Shown one piece after another: positions 7,369 to 15,900 of a stretch of 64,000 nucleotides of DNA. Numbering within the stretch: the first letter of the stretch is position 1; each line of letters starts with the position of its first letter. The position numbers and the translations under genes were made by a program. The notes beneath the pieces were generated by a model. It was not told where the DNA came from. It searched no databases and saw nothing but the letters and a program-made list of their open reading frames with translations. The stretch is from Halobellus rufus (lineage in GTDB: Archaea > Halobacteriota > Halobacteria > Halobacteriales > Haloferacaceae), in assembly GCF_000739575.1 (NCBI RefSeq), contig NZ_BBJO01000014.1, positions 124,001 to 188,000 on the forward strand, written 5' to 3'.

Positions 7369-8616
7369 CTACGCTGAGGCCAGACGCCCGAGCGCACCAG
7401 CGAGCACTCGGGTCGCGTCCGCGCAGTCCTCCCAGTCGGTCCACTCCAGCGGATTGTGGGAAATCCCGTCACGCGAGGGTGCAAAGAGCAGGGCCGCGTC
7501 GGTCACGTCGGCGACGTGCATCGTGTCGTGGCCGGCCCCGGAGTGGAGATCGATCGTATCGAGGTCCGCGGACTCTCCGGCCGCGTGCAGCGCCTCGCGA
7601 CACCGGTCGCTCATCTCGATCGGCCGTCGGTCCCACGGGTGTTCCAGCGACGTGGTGACCGCTCTGTCGGTCTCGATTCGGTCGAGACTCGCTCGTGCGG
7701 CGTCGATCACGTGCGTGATAGAGTCGTACTCGACGTCGCGAACGTCGAGCGTGAGCGAGACCTCGCCCGGAATCACGTTGGGCGCGTTCGGTGAGACGTC
7801 GAGTTTTCCGACGGTGGCGACGACCGACTCCGAGTCGCCCCGCCGCTCGTTGGTCGCGCGTTCGACGTCAAGGACGAACTCGCTGGCGGCCGCCAGTGCG
7901 TCCGAGCGCTCGTCCATCAGCGTCGATCCGGCGTGGTCGGCCTCCCCTGAGACGTCGATCAGGCACCGCGAGAGCCCGACGATGCTCGTTACGACCCCGG
8001 CGGCCGCGCCCGCGTCCGTCAGTCGCTCGGCCTGTTCGACGTGGAGTTCGACCCACGCGTCCCATCCGGCCGCGTCGAGTCGACCCTCGCCGCGGTGCCC
8101 GATGTCTGCGAGGGCGTCACCCAGCGGAACGCCGTCGGCGTCCTCGAGGTCGAGAGCCTCGTCGACGGCCATCGCGCCCGTAGCGACCGCCGATCCGATC
8201 AGTCCACCGCCGAATCGCTGCCCCTCCTCCTCGGTAAAACAGACGACCTCGACGGGTCGCTCGGGTTCGAGGCCCGCGTCCTGCATCGCCCGGACGCTCT
8301 CCAGCCCCGCGTAGACGCCCAGGGGACCGTCGAAAATCCCGCCCTCGGGGACGGAGTCGAGGTGGCTGCCGGTGGCGACTGGGGCCGCCTCCGGGTCGGC
8401 ACTCTCCGGTACCCAGCGGCCCGCGATGTTGCCGACCTCGTCGATCTCGATCGAGAGACCGGCGTCGCGGAGTCGTTCACAAAAGAATTCCCTGGCCCGC
8501 CGGTCGGCTTCACTGCCGGTGAGAACCGTCCGTCCGCGGCCCTCGTCAGTGGGGATGGCCCCGAACTCCGCGTTGGACTCGATGTCACTGCGGAGTCGTT
8601 GCTGGTTGATCTGCAT
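7369..8616 (-). CDS. M20-family N-carbamoyl-L-amino acid hydrolase / allantoate-type amidohydrolase
   Basis: This is a 415-residue cytosolic metallohydrolase of the hydantoinase/carbamoylase branch of family M20. It releases an amino acid, ammonia and CO2 from N-carbamoyl or ureido compounds. Metal ligands are visible in order: GSHLDSVP (His85, Asp87), FDGPLG (Asp96), CFTEEEGQRF (Glu129-131), ELHVEQ (His192), and HSGAGHD near the C-terminus. The central dimerisation lobe contains SGEADHAGSTLMDERSD. Length fits the family (about 410). It is transcribed divergently from the dppA-DF transporter from a shared 120-base region, which suggests that the transporter brings in its substrate or a precursor. 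N-carbamoyl amino acid, ureidoglycolate and allantoate substrates cannot be told apart from sequence alone. Confidence 0.88.
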   Translation of the reverse strand: MQINQQRLRSDIESNAEFGAIPTDEGRGRTVLTGSEADRRAREFFCERLRDAGLSIEIDEVGNIAGRWVPESADPEAAPVATGSHLDSVPEGGIFDGPLGVYAGLESVRAMQDAGLEPERPVEVVCFTEEEGQRFGGGLIGSAVATGAMAVDEALDLEDADGVPLGDALADIGHRGEGRLDAAGWDAWVELHVEQAERLTDAGAAAGVVTSIVGLSRCLIDVSGEADHAGSTLMDERSDALAAASEFVLDVERATNERRGDSESVVATVGKLDVSPNAPNVIPGEVSLTLDVRDVEYDSITHVIDAARASLDRIETDRAVTTSLEHPWDRRPIEMSDRCREALHAAGESADLDTIDLHSGAGHDTMHVADVTDAALLFAPSRDGISHNPLEWTDWEDCADATRVLAGALGRLASA

Positions 8617-8645
8617 AGCGCGTACCTCCCGAATCTACCTTCTCG

Positions 8646-8654
8646 TATTTTATA
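8646..8654 (-). promoter_or_regulatory. TATA box of the carbamoylase gene
   Basis: On the minus strand the sequence reads TATAAAATA, about 30 bases before the ATG at 8616. This predicts a leaderless or nearly leaderless transcript. Confidence 0.55.
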
Positions 8655-8675
8655 CTATCGTCTATCGGGGGATCT

Positions 8676-8695
8676 GCGGACACCTAGTTGTCCGC
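8676..8695. promoter_or_regulatory. Perfect inverted repeat GCGGACA-N6-TGTCCGC between divergent promoters
   Basis: Seven-base perfect arms are separated by CCTAGT. The site lies midway between the carbamoylase TATA box and the dppA TATA box, so a dimeric regulator bound here could control both units. An IclR-family regulator is encoded 1.6 kb away, on the far side of the carbamoylase. The symmetry is directly visible; the role as operator is inference. Confidence 0.55.
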
Positions 8696-8706
8696 TGTTC
8701 CAGAAT

Positions 8707-8716
8707 ATTTATATAC
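8707..8716 (+). promoter_or_regulatory. TATA box of the dpp operon
   Basis: TTTATATACT stands about 25 bases before the ATG at 8739, the normal archaeal spacing for a leaderless transcript. This supports 8739 over the upstream in-frame start at 8688, which would lie before the TATA box. Confidence 0.6.
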
Positions 8717-8738
8717 TATTGTGCTCTCTGACGACCAT

Positions 8739-10394
8739 ATGCAAGAGAATGGCAAGGAGGTAGAGTCGACTACGGACAGCGGTAGCCGGACGGGACGGCT
8801 CGGTCGACGGACGTTCCTCGGAACCGCGGCTGCCACGGGCGCAGCGGCGTTGGCCGGATGTACCGGCGGTTCCGGCGACGGAAGTGGGGACGGTGACGGC
8901 AGCGGGGACGGCGGTTCGGGAACCGGGACGGAGTCCTCCGGAAGCCCGAAGCAGGGTGGAACGCTGAACTGGGGCGGAGCCGTCCCGGTGCAGGGTCTCG
9001 ACCCACACATCGACACGTCCGCGGCCTCGAAGCGAGTCCTCGAGAACATCTACGAGGAGGTCGTCGCGCTGCAGGACGACTACTCGATCGAACCCCACCT
9101 CGCGGAGTCGATGGAGCAATCGGAGGACAACACGCTCCTGACGTTCAAGCTCCGAGAGGGCGTCACGTTCCACAACGGCAAGGAGATGACCTCCGAGGAC
9201 GTTCTCGCGACGTACGAGCGCGTCCAGAACGGCGATTACCTCGCGACGGGCTTTTTCGACCACGTCGAGGAGCTCCGCGCGCCCGACGACTACACGTTCG
9301 AGATCCAGCTCACTGAACCGTTCGCGCCCTTCCTCGCGAAGATGGCGACGGCCGAACTCTCGGTGATGCCCGCCGAGAAGGCCGAGCAGGATATGGTCGA
9401 AGAGCCGATCGGGACGGGCCCCTACAAGTTCGAGAGTCGGGAGATCGAGACCTCGTTCACGATGGTCCGCAACGAGGACTACTGGGGGGCGTCCGACGAG
9501 GACGGCCCGTTCATCGACACCATCGTCAAGAGCGAAGTGCCGGACTCGAGCGTCCGCCTCCAGTCGTTCCAGGCCGGCGAGTACGACTTCATCAACGGCG
9601 TCGCGCCGAAGGACGCCTCGACGGTCGAACAGAACCCCGACGCGAGGTTCGAGACGCAGTTCCCCAAGTCGCTCGTCTACCTCGGACTGAACTGCGACCG
9701 CGAGCCGTTCGACAACAAGGACGCGCGCCTCGCGCTCGATTACGCGATCGACAAGGAAAAGGTCGCCGAGGCGGCGCTGTACGGGACCGGCCAGACGACC
9801 GCGTCCCCGGCAGCGCCCGACAGCCCGTGGGTCCACCCCGATCTCGGCCCCCGCGAGCGCGACCTCGACAAGGTGCAGGAGCACCTCGAGGCCGCCGGGA
9901 TGCCCGACGGCTACTCCGCGACGTTCAAGATCCCGCAGTCGTACCCGACGCAGGTGCAGGCCGCGGAGGTCATCGCCGACGACGCCGCGGAGGCGGGCAT
10001 CGATCTGGAGATCCAACAGATCACCTGGAACTCGTGGCTCTCAGACGTCTTCACCGATCAGAACTTCCAGGCGACGACGAGTTCCTACCTCGCGCTGTGG
10101 TACCCGGACGTGTCCTTCTACAAGTTCCTCCACCCCGACGGGGCGTTCTTCTTCACCAACTGGGTCAACGAGGACTACAACGAACTCGTCGAGGAGGCCC
10201 GAACGCTGTACGACGAGGACCAGCGGGCCGAACTGTACCACCAGGCGACGGAGATCCTCCACGAGGAGCGCGCGGGCCACCTCTTCCTGTGGTGGCAGCC
10301 CAGCCTGTACGCCGCCGCACCGGCGTACAAGGGTGACATCGGCGCGCCGGACGGTTCGACGCTCCAGTTCGCCGACAACTGGCTCGACAGGTAA
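8739..10394 (+). CDS. dppA: Dipeptide/oligopeptide-type ABC transporter substrate-binding lipoprotein
   Basis: The 551-residue protein begins at the ATG behind the TATA box. It has a Tat signal (GRRTFLG, Arg23-Arg24) and an archaeal lipobox LAGC with Cys41, followed by a Gly/Ser/Asp spacer, so it should be a lipid-anchored cell-surface protein. The mature part is an SBP_bac_5 domain: GLDPHIDTS near the start, EDNTLLTFKLREGVTFHNG, the GTGPYKF block, and RLALDYAIDK. The family binds di- and oligopeptides, but also nickel, glutathione or opines, so the ligand is uncertain. It is the first gene of an operon with two permeases and a double ATPase. The link to the divergent carbamoylase suggests a ureido- or amide-containing substrate. 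Confidence 0.92.
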   Translation: MQENGKEVESTTDSGSRTGRLGRRTFLGTAAATGAAALAGCTGGSGDGSGDGDGSGDGGSGTGTESSGSPKQGGTLNWGGAVPVQGLDPHIDTSAASKRVLENIYEEVVALQDDYSIEPHLAESMEQSEDNTLLTFKLREGVTFHNGKEMTSEDVLATYERVQNGDYLATGFFDHVEELRAPDDYTFEIQLTEPFAPFLAKMATAELSVMPAEKAEQDMVEEPIGTGPYKFESREIETSFTMVRNEDYWGASDEDGPFIDTIVKSEVPDSSVRLQSFQAGEYDFINGVAPKDASTVEQNPDARFETQFPKSLVYLGLNCDREPFDNKDARLALDYAIDKEKVAEAALYGTGQTTASPAAPDSPWVHPDLGPRERDLDKVQEHLEAAGMPDGYSATFKIPQSYPTQVQAAEVIADDAAEAGIDLEIQQITWNSWLSDVFTDQNFQATTSSYLALWYPDVSFYKFLHPDGAFFFTNWVNEDYNELVEEARTLYDEDQRAELYHQATEILHEERAGHLFLWWQPSLYAAAPAYKGDIGAPDGSTLQFADNWLDR

Positions 10395-10411
10395 CTCATC
10401 GAAAGCCATCG

Positions 10412-11365
10412 ATGTACAATTACGTCATCCGACGCGTCGGGTTCATGGCGGTGACGCTGTTCTTAGTGACGCTCATCGCGTTCGCCGTCACGAACATCCT
10501 CCCCGGTAACGTCGCGCTCGTGATACTGGGACCGAACGCCACGGAGGAGTCGCTCGCGGCGCTGCAGGCGCAGTTGGGGCTCAACCGACCGCTGTACGTC
10601 CAGTACTTCGATTGGGTACTCGGTCTCCTGCAGGGAGACATGGGCCAGTCGCTCCGGTTCGGCGAACCCGTCGCCGCGCTCATCGCCGAGCGGCTTCCAC
10701 GGTCGCTGCTGCTGGCGGTGACGGCGACGCTCATCGCGGTCGCGCTCTCGATCCCACTCGGCGTGTACGCCGCCGTCAATCAGAACGAAGCGCCCGACCT
10801 GACGGCGTCGATGTTCGCCTTCGTCGGCATCTCGATGCCGATATTCCTGTGGGGGCTGGTGTTCATCTTGATATTCGCCGTCTGGTTCAACCTCTTCCCG
10901 ACCGGCGGCTACGTGTCACCGACCGAGGACCTCGTCGGATCGTTGCACCGACTGGTCCTCCCGGCAAGCGCGATGGGATTCGCGCTGACCGCCTACATCA
11001 TGCGGATGACGCGGTCGTCGATGCTGGAGGTGCTGAGCGCCGAGTACATCAAACTCGCGCGTGCGAAGGGGATGAGCCAGCGAGTCGTCGTCCTTCGGCA
11101 CGCGCTGAAGAACGCGGTGATCCCGGTCATCACGGTCATCGCGTTCCAGTTCAGCTACGCCTTCGGCGGCGTCGTCGTGCTCGAAGAGGTGTTCTTCTGG
11201 CCCGGCATCGGCCGCCTGACGCTGACGGCCATTCAGAGCCGCGACATCCCGCTCATTCAGGGCTGCATCATCGTCGTCGCACTGATCTACATGATATCGA
11301 ACTTCGCCGCGGACCTGCTGTACGCGTACTTCGATCCGCGGATCCGGTACGGAGGTGAGGAGTAA
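10412..11365 (+). CDS. dppB: Dipeptide-type ABC transporter permease, DppB subunit
   Basis: This 317-residue membrane protein has about six helices. The first follows the start directly (VGFMAVTLFLVTLIAFAVT), and the large external loop after it carries the usual GLNRPLYVQY block. The ATPase-contacting EAA loop reads EYIKLARAKGMSQ with HALKNAVIPV after it, as in DppB/OppB. The C-terminus ends YAYFDPRIRYG, typical for the subfamily. The gene begins 17 bases after dppA, and its stop overlaps the start of dppC by one base (TAATG), so the genes are translationally close-coupled. Confidence 0.95.
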   Translation: MYNYVIRRVGFMAVTLFLVTLIAFAVTNILPGNVALVILGPNATEESLAALQAQLGLNRPLYVQYFDWVLGLLQGDMGQSLRFGEPVAALIAERLPRSLLLAVTATLIAVALSIPLGVYAAVNQNEAPDLTASMFAFVGISMPIFLWGLVFILIFAVWFNLFPTGGYVSPTEDLVGSLHRLVLPASAMGFALTAYIMRMTRSSMLEVLSAEYIKLARAKGMSQRVVVLRHALKNAVIPVITVIAFQFSYAFGGVVVLEEVFFWPGIGRLTLTAIQSRDIPLIQGCIIVVALIYMISNFAADLLYAYFDPRIRYGGEE

Positions 11366-12273
11366 TGGCAGTCGAACAACACCGCGAGGAGGCCGACGGC
11401 GACGACGGGTTCCTCTCGGAATCACAGAAGGAGCGGCTCGGGAGCTTCGCGCGGAAGTTCCGGTCGAACACGAAGGCGATGGTCGGGTTGTTCATCGTGG
11501 TCTCGCTGATCCTCGTCGCCGTGTTCGCCCCGTTCATCGCGCCGTACGAGATGAACGAGACGAACATCGAGGACCGCACGGAAGCGCCGTCGGTCGAACA
11601 CCCGTTCGGCACCGACGACCTCGGTCGGGACATCTTCAGCCGCGTCGTCCTCGGCAGCCGGATCTCGCTGTACGTCGGCTTCGGCGCGATCTCCGGCGCG
11701 CTGCTCGTCGGGGCCGTCGTCGGCGTCGTCTCGGGGTACGCCGGCGGGCTGACAGACGAGATCATAATGCGGGTGATGGACGCCGCGATGGCGTTCCCGC
11801 CGGTCCTGTTGGCCCTGACACTACTCGTCGTGTTGGGGCCGGAGCTGGTGAACGTGGTCATCGCGCTCGCGTTCGTGTACACGCCGTACATCGCACGCGT
11901 GTCGAGGAGCGCGGCGCTCGCCGAGCGCAACGAGGCCTACGTAGAATCGGCGGTCGCACGCGGCGAGAGCGACACCCGAATCGTCTTCAGCGAGGTGTTC
12001 CCGAACTGTATGGCACCCATCCTGGTCCAGGGCTCGCTCAACGTCTCCTTCGCGATCCTCGCGGAGGCGAGCCTCTCCTTCCTCGGCCTCGGCGCACAGC
12101 CCCCGCGCCCGTCGTGGGGATTGATGATCAACACGGGACGAGGGTTCATGGAGACCGCGCCGTGGATGCTGCTGTTCCCGGCGCTGGCGATCGGTATCGC
12201 CGTCGTCGGCTTCAACATGCTCGGTGACGGCCTCCGCGACGTCCTCGATCCGAAGGTGGAGGCGATAGAATGA
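11365..12273 (+). CDS. dppC: Dipeptide-type ABC transporter permease, DppC subunit
   Basis: This 302-residue permease pairs with DppB. An acidic cytoplasmic N-terminus of about 35 residues is followed by the OppC N-terminal helix (MVGLFIVVSLILVAVFAP) and the conserved HPFGTDDLGRDIFSRV block. The EAA loop reads EAYVESAVARGES with VFPNCMAPI after it. LSFLGLGAQPPRPSWG is the usual extracytoplasmic signature near residue 230. The stop overlaps the dppDF start in ATGA. Confidence 0.95.
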   Translation: MAVEQHREEADGDDGFLSESQKERLGSFARKFRSNTKAMVGLFIVVSLILVAVFAPFIAPYEMNETNIEDRTEAPSVEHPFGTDDLGRDIFSRVVLGSRISLYVGFGAISGALLVGAVVGVVSGYAGGLTDEIIMRVMDAAMAFPPVLLALTLLVVLGPELVNVVIALAFVYTPYIARVSRSAALAERNEAYVESAVARGESDTRIVFSEVFPNCMAPILVQGSLNVSFAILAEASLSFLGLGAQPPRPSWGLMINTGRGFMETAPWMLLFPALAIGIAVVGFNMLGDGLRDVLDPKVEAIE

Positions 12274-14444
12274 GCGCACAGCGAGCCGAGAACGCGGAGC
12301 ACGCCGACGGCGTCGAGGGACCCACTGATTCAGAGGCACCTCTCCTCGACGTGCGGGGGCTCCGCACCGAGTTCCGAACCGAGGGCGACCCGGTCGTCGC
12401 CTCCAACGGCGTGTCGTTCTCGCTGGACCGCGGCGAGACGATGGGCCTCGTCGGCGAGTCCGGCGCGGGGAAGTCGGTCACCGCGCGGTCGATCATGCGG
12501 TTGATCGACACGCCCGGGGAGATCACGGGCGGCGAGGTCGTCTTCGACGGCGAGGACCTCCTCGAAAAGAGCGAAAAGCAGATGCGGGACATCCGCGGGA
12601 ACCGAATCGCGATGATCCCGCAGGACCCGATGTCCTCGCTGAATCCCGTGATGACGGTGGGCGAGCAGATCATCGAGACGATCCGCCGTCACCAAGACGT
12701 CTCGAAGTCCGAGGCGCGAGAGCTCGCGATCGAATCGATGGACGACGTCGGGATCCCCGACGCCGCCGAACGCATCGACGACTACCCGCACGAGTTCTCC
12801 GGCGGGATGCGCCAGCGCGTCCTCGTCGCCATAGGGTTCTCGTGTGAACCCGACCTGATCATCGCCGACGAGCCGACCACCGCGCTCGACGTCACGACGC
12901 AGGCGAAGATCCTCGACCTGCTCAACGAGATGCAGGAGCGGGAGAACACGGCCGTGCTGATGATCACGCACAACCTCGGCGTCGTCGCGCAGACCTGCGA
13001 CCACGTCGGCGTGATGTACGCCGGGAACCTCGTCGAGACCGCCGAACTCGAAGATCTCTTCGAGCGGCCGCGACACCCCTACACGCGGGCGCTGATCGAT
13101 TCGATCCCGGAGGTCGACAGCGAGTACGACGAACTGCCGACGCTCGACGGGGCGATGCCCGACCTCTCGGACCTCCCGAGCGGGTGCAACTTCGCGCCGC
13201 GGTGCCCGCACGCGACGGAAGCGTGTCGCACCGGCGGCGACCCCGCTCTCGAAAGCGTCGGAGACAGCACCTCGCGAGCGGCGTGCATCCACGCCGAAGA
13301 CCTGGATCTCTCAGAGAGCACTGCAGTCGAAGCGGGCAGCGGACGCCGAGAGATCGACCGCTCCGGCGAGCCGCTCTTCGAGGTCCGCAACCTGAAGAAG
13401 TACTTCAGCGCCGGCGACGGCGTGTTGGGGAACGTGCGGCTCTCGTGGGACGGCGGCGGCCTCCCGTCGGTGGAACGACGGTACGTCAAGGCCGTCGACG
13501 ACGTGAGTTTCGACATCTACCCCGGGGAGACCGTCGGGTTGGTCGGCGAGTCGGGCTGCGGGAAGTCGACCGTCGCCCGAACCGTGCTGCGGCTGTTGGA
13601 ACCGACAGACGGCGAAGTGTACTTCGAGGGCGAACCGATCCACGACCTCGGATCCGGGGCGATCCGGAGCCTCCGGCGGGAGATGCAGATCATCTTCCAG
13701 GACCCGCACAGCTCGCTCAACCCGCGAAAGCCCGTCGGTCGCATCATCGGCCGCGCGATGGAGCGACACGACATCGCGACCGGCGAGGAGAAGCGCGAGC
13801 GCGTGGGTGAACTGTTAGAGCGCGTCGGTCTCTCCGCGGAGGCCGCGAGCAAGTATCCCCACGAGTTCTCCGGCGGCCAACAGCAGCGCGTCGCCATCGC
13901 GCACGCGCTGGCCGTCGAGCCGAAGCTCATCGTCTGCGACGAGCCGGTCTCGGCGCTCGACGTGAGCGTACAGGCACAGATCCTCAACCTGCTCAACGAG
14001 ATCCAAGCCGAGACCGACATCTCCTATCTGTTCATCTCCCACAACATCGGCGTCGTCCGGCACATCTGCGACCGCGTGGCCGTGATGTACCTCGGCAAGA
14101 TTGCGGAGTTCGGACGCATCGGCGACGTCTTCTCCGCGCCGTTCCACCCCTACACGGAGAGTCTGCTCTCTGCGGTGCCGCACGCGAACCCGAACCGGAA
14201 GACCGATCGGATCCTCCTCGAGGGCAGCGTCCCGAGTCCGATCGATCCGCCCTCTGGCTGTCCGTTCCAGACGCGCTGTCCGAAGAAGATCGGCGAGGTC
14301 TGCGAAACGGACGTGCCGGAACTGGAGGACGTCGGCGACGACGATCACCGGATATCCTGTCACCTCTCGATCGAGGAGATGAGCGAGCGCGACTCGTTCA
14401 TCCGCGCTGAGCGGCAAAGCGCGGAGACTGTCGAGTCCGACTGA
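12270..14444 (+). CDS. dppDF: Fused double ATPase of the dipeptide-type ABC transporter (DppD-DppF)
   Basis: This 724-residue cytoplasmic protein combines the two ATPases that are separate in most bacteria. The first domain (about 20-345) has GESGAGKS, EFSGGMRQRV and IIADEPTTALDV, then an oligopeptide C-terminal segment with a Cys cluster (SGCNFAPRCPHATEAC). The second (about 365-700) has GESGCGKST, EFSGGQQQRV and IVCDEPVSALDV, again followed by a Cys cluster (SGCPFQTRCPKKIGEVC). Such Cys clusters hold an iron-sulfur centre in some DppD proteins. Both halves have intact Walker A, signature and Walker B motifs, so both sites look active. It is the last gene of the operon, followed by a T6 tract. 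Confidence 0.95.
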   Translation: MSAQRAENAEHADGVEGPTDSEAPLLDVRGLRTEFRTEGDPVVASNGVSFSLDRGETMGLVGESGAGKSVTARSIMRLIDTPGEITGGEVVFDGEDLLEKSEKQMRDIRGNRIAMIPQDPMSSLNPVMTVGEQIIETIRRHQDVSKSEARELAIESMDDVGIPDAAERIDDYPHEFSGGMRQRVLVAIGFSCEPDLIIADEPTTALDVTTQAKILDLLNEMQERENTAVLMITHNLGVVAQTCDHVGVMYAGNLVETAELEDLFERPRHPYTRALIDSIPEVDSEYDELPTLDGAMPDLSDLPSGCNFAPRCPHATEACRTGGDPALESVGDSTSRAACIHAEDLDLSESTAVEAGSGRREIDRSGEPLFEVRNLKKYFSAGDGVLGNVRLSWDGGGLPSVERRYVKAVDDVSFDIYPGETVGLVGESGCGKSTVARTVLRLLEPTDGEVYFEGEPIHDLGSGAIRSLRREMQIIFQDPHSSLNPRKPVGRIIGRAMERHDIATGEEKRERVGELLERVGLSAEAASKYPHEFSGGQQQRVAIAHALAVEPKLIVCDEPVSALDVSVQAQILNLLNEIQAETDISYLFISHNIGVVRHICDRVAVMYLGKIAEFGRIGDVFSAPFHPYTESLLSAVPHANPNRKTDRILLEGSVPSPIDPPSGCPFQTRCPKKIGEVCETDVPELEDVGDDDHRISCHLSIEEMSERDSFIRAERQSAETVESD

Positions 14445-14466
14445 ATCGCCGGCGCGTCGGGTGGAA

Positions 14467-14472
14467 TTTTTT
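14467..14472 (+). terminator. T-tract after the dpp operon
   Basis: Six T follow the dppDF stop by about 22 bases. The site lies in the 54-base gap between two convergent genes. Confidence 0.45.
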
Positions 14473-14498
14473 ACGCGGAAAATACAGCAGTTCGCGCG

Positions 14499-15188
14499 TC
14501 AGTACTTCACGCCGAAGTCGAGCAGTTCCTCGGGGTAGTCGTCGAACACCTCGTCCGTCTCCGCTCGGACGCGCGCTTTGGCCTCGCGGGCCTCTTCGAG
14601 CAGTTCCCGGAGGTCCGAGACAGGAGTCTCCGAGAGATCGATCCGGAGGTTGTGATAGAACTCCGGTTCGGGCGCGTGAACGAGAACCGCCGCGCTCAGT
14701 TCTCCGCGGTCGTCTCCGCCGGCCCGCTCGCCCGCCTCGAGCGCGGAGACGAGTCGATCCGCCATATCGCCGTCAGTTTCCTCGTAGGCCGCCGCCGCCG
14801 CGTCGACGACGCCCGGACCGGCGAGGAGATTCCCCGCGACGGTGTAGTGATCGCCCGCGCGGTGGCCGGCCCAGTCGCTGCACTCCTCGCCCGTGAAGGC
14901 GAACTCCGTCTCGCTATCGACGCCGTGGACCTGTCGGTAGGACGCGTGCTCGTCGGCGGCGAGCAGCGCCTCGAAGGCCTCGTCGATCCTATCGCCCGAA
15001 TCGACGCGGTCGACCGCATCGCGGCCGTGCTCGGTCTTCGTGAACGCCTGTGTGAGCGCCGCCGCGTTCGCGCTCACGTACGGGCAGGTCGCTCCGACGG
15101 CGACGGTGCCGGTCGTCACCGCGGCGCCGAACGTGTCCGTCGCGGGGTCGTGGGCGGCTATCGAGAACGTGCCAGGGGTGTATCGCAT
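14499..15188 (-). CDS. DUF1028 family Ntn-hydrolase-like protein
   Basis: This 229-residue soluble protein matches DUF1028 over its length: the N-terminal TFSIAAHDP and FGAAVTTGTVAVGATCPYV, the ALTQAFTK block, CSDWAGHRAGDHYTVAGNLLAG, and EAGERAGGDDRGELSAAVLV. The family has an Ntn-hydrolase-like fold of unproven activity and is often found with peptide ABC transporters and amidohydrolases; here it converges on the dpp operon, which repeats that association. An amidase-type role on the imported compound is inferred. The ATG at 15188 immediately precedes the domain, so the start is secure. Confidence 0.85.
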   Translation of the reverse strand: MRYTPGTFSIAAHDPATDTFGAAVTTGTVAVGATCPYVSANAAALTQAFTKTEHGRDAVDRVDSGDRIDEAFEALLAADEHASYRQVHGVDSETEFAFTGEECSDWAGHRAGDHYTVAGNLLAGPGVVDAAAAAYEETDGDMADRLVSALEAGERAGGDDRGELSAAVLVHAPEPEFYHNLRIDLSETPVSDLRELLEEAREAKARVRAETDEVFDDYPEELLDFGVKY

Positions 15189-15865
15189 ATCTCTCGAACG
15201 GACACTCGTTCGGAGGCGGTAAATAGGTGCCCGTCCGGCGCTGTGCCGCGCCGTGAGCCCGATGTCAGTGTGGATCGCAACCCGCCACCGAGCGAGTACC
15301 TATGCCCGTAGCGCCAGCACCCGAATCAGACCATATACTCAATTGTCGTATTATAACAGATTTCGTGTACTTCTGTGGAAGTTCGCGTTTTTCAGCCCGT
15401 CGAGAAAGAGATAGAAGATAGTTAGGAATAGTCGTGGTACAGTATAACAACCAAAAGGCGCAAAAATTCGATACGATGTGATCTCGGTACCAATAACATA
15501 AGTACGTCTGTTAGTACAGTCGCCGAGAGTGGTATAAAAAAGAGTCGTACATTCGAACGGGGTCAACGGCTCACCGAATCGAGCAGCAAAATGTTCTGAT
15601 TATTGAAGTTCTCTGGGTTGATATCACTGTAGTAAATATGGAGCGGGATTTGAAGTTTGTATTCAAGTGAGTAGAAGTGATTATTGTTGAAATACCAAAT
15701 TTTATTCTCTCTGAAAGAGCCGAGGGGGACAGTTGTGCCGTTCACTGGTCTCGTTGGTCGATATCGCAGTTTCGAGGTCTCGAAACCCGCTGTCTCACAG
15801 TCTTGCGCGGGATCTCTCACCTAACGCTCAGGATCCCAGCACAACCTAATTCGAATATAAGAAAC

Positions 15866-15875
15866 TATTATATAA
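15866..15875 (+). promoter_or_regulatory. TATA box of the second IclR gene
   Basis: TATTATATAA ends 25 bases before the ATG at 15901, predicting a leaderless message and supporting this ATG over an upstream in-frame start at 15883. Confidence 0.55.
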
Positions 15876-15884
15876 CCACCTCGT

Positions 15885-15899
15885 GTACCCACGTGGTAC
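15885..15899. promoter_or_regulatory. Inverted repeat GTACC-N5-GGTAC at the IclR start
   Basis: Five-base perfect arms surround CACGT and abut the start codon, covering the expected transcription start. A protein bound here would block initiation, so autoregulation is possible. The site is short and may be fortuitous. Confidence 0.3.
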
Positions 15900-15900
15900 G

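Larger units (their letters stand above)
15189..15900. other. Intergenic region, 712 bases, AT-rich centre
   Basis: From about 15320 to 15730 the DNA is much richer in A+T than the genes around it. A minus-strand frame at 15563-15820 gives an Asn/Tyr-rich product with no family match and is not accepted as a gene. The right end carries the promoter of the IclR gene at 15901. Confidence 0.5.

Noticed and set aside
8709..10016. A long minus-strand frame opposite dppA
   Set aside because: Val/Arg/Leu-rich shadow of a clearly coding plus-strand gene; no start signal.
15563..15820. An 85-codon minus-strand frame with an Asn/Tyr-rich product
   Set aside because: Composition simply follows the AT-rich DNA; no ribosome site, promoter or domain. 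It could be a decayed gene, but nothing supports that.
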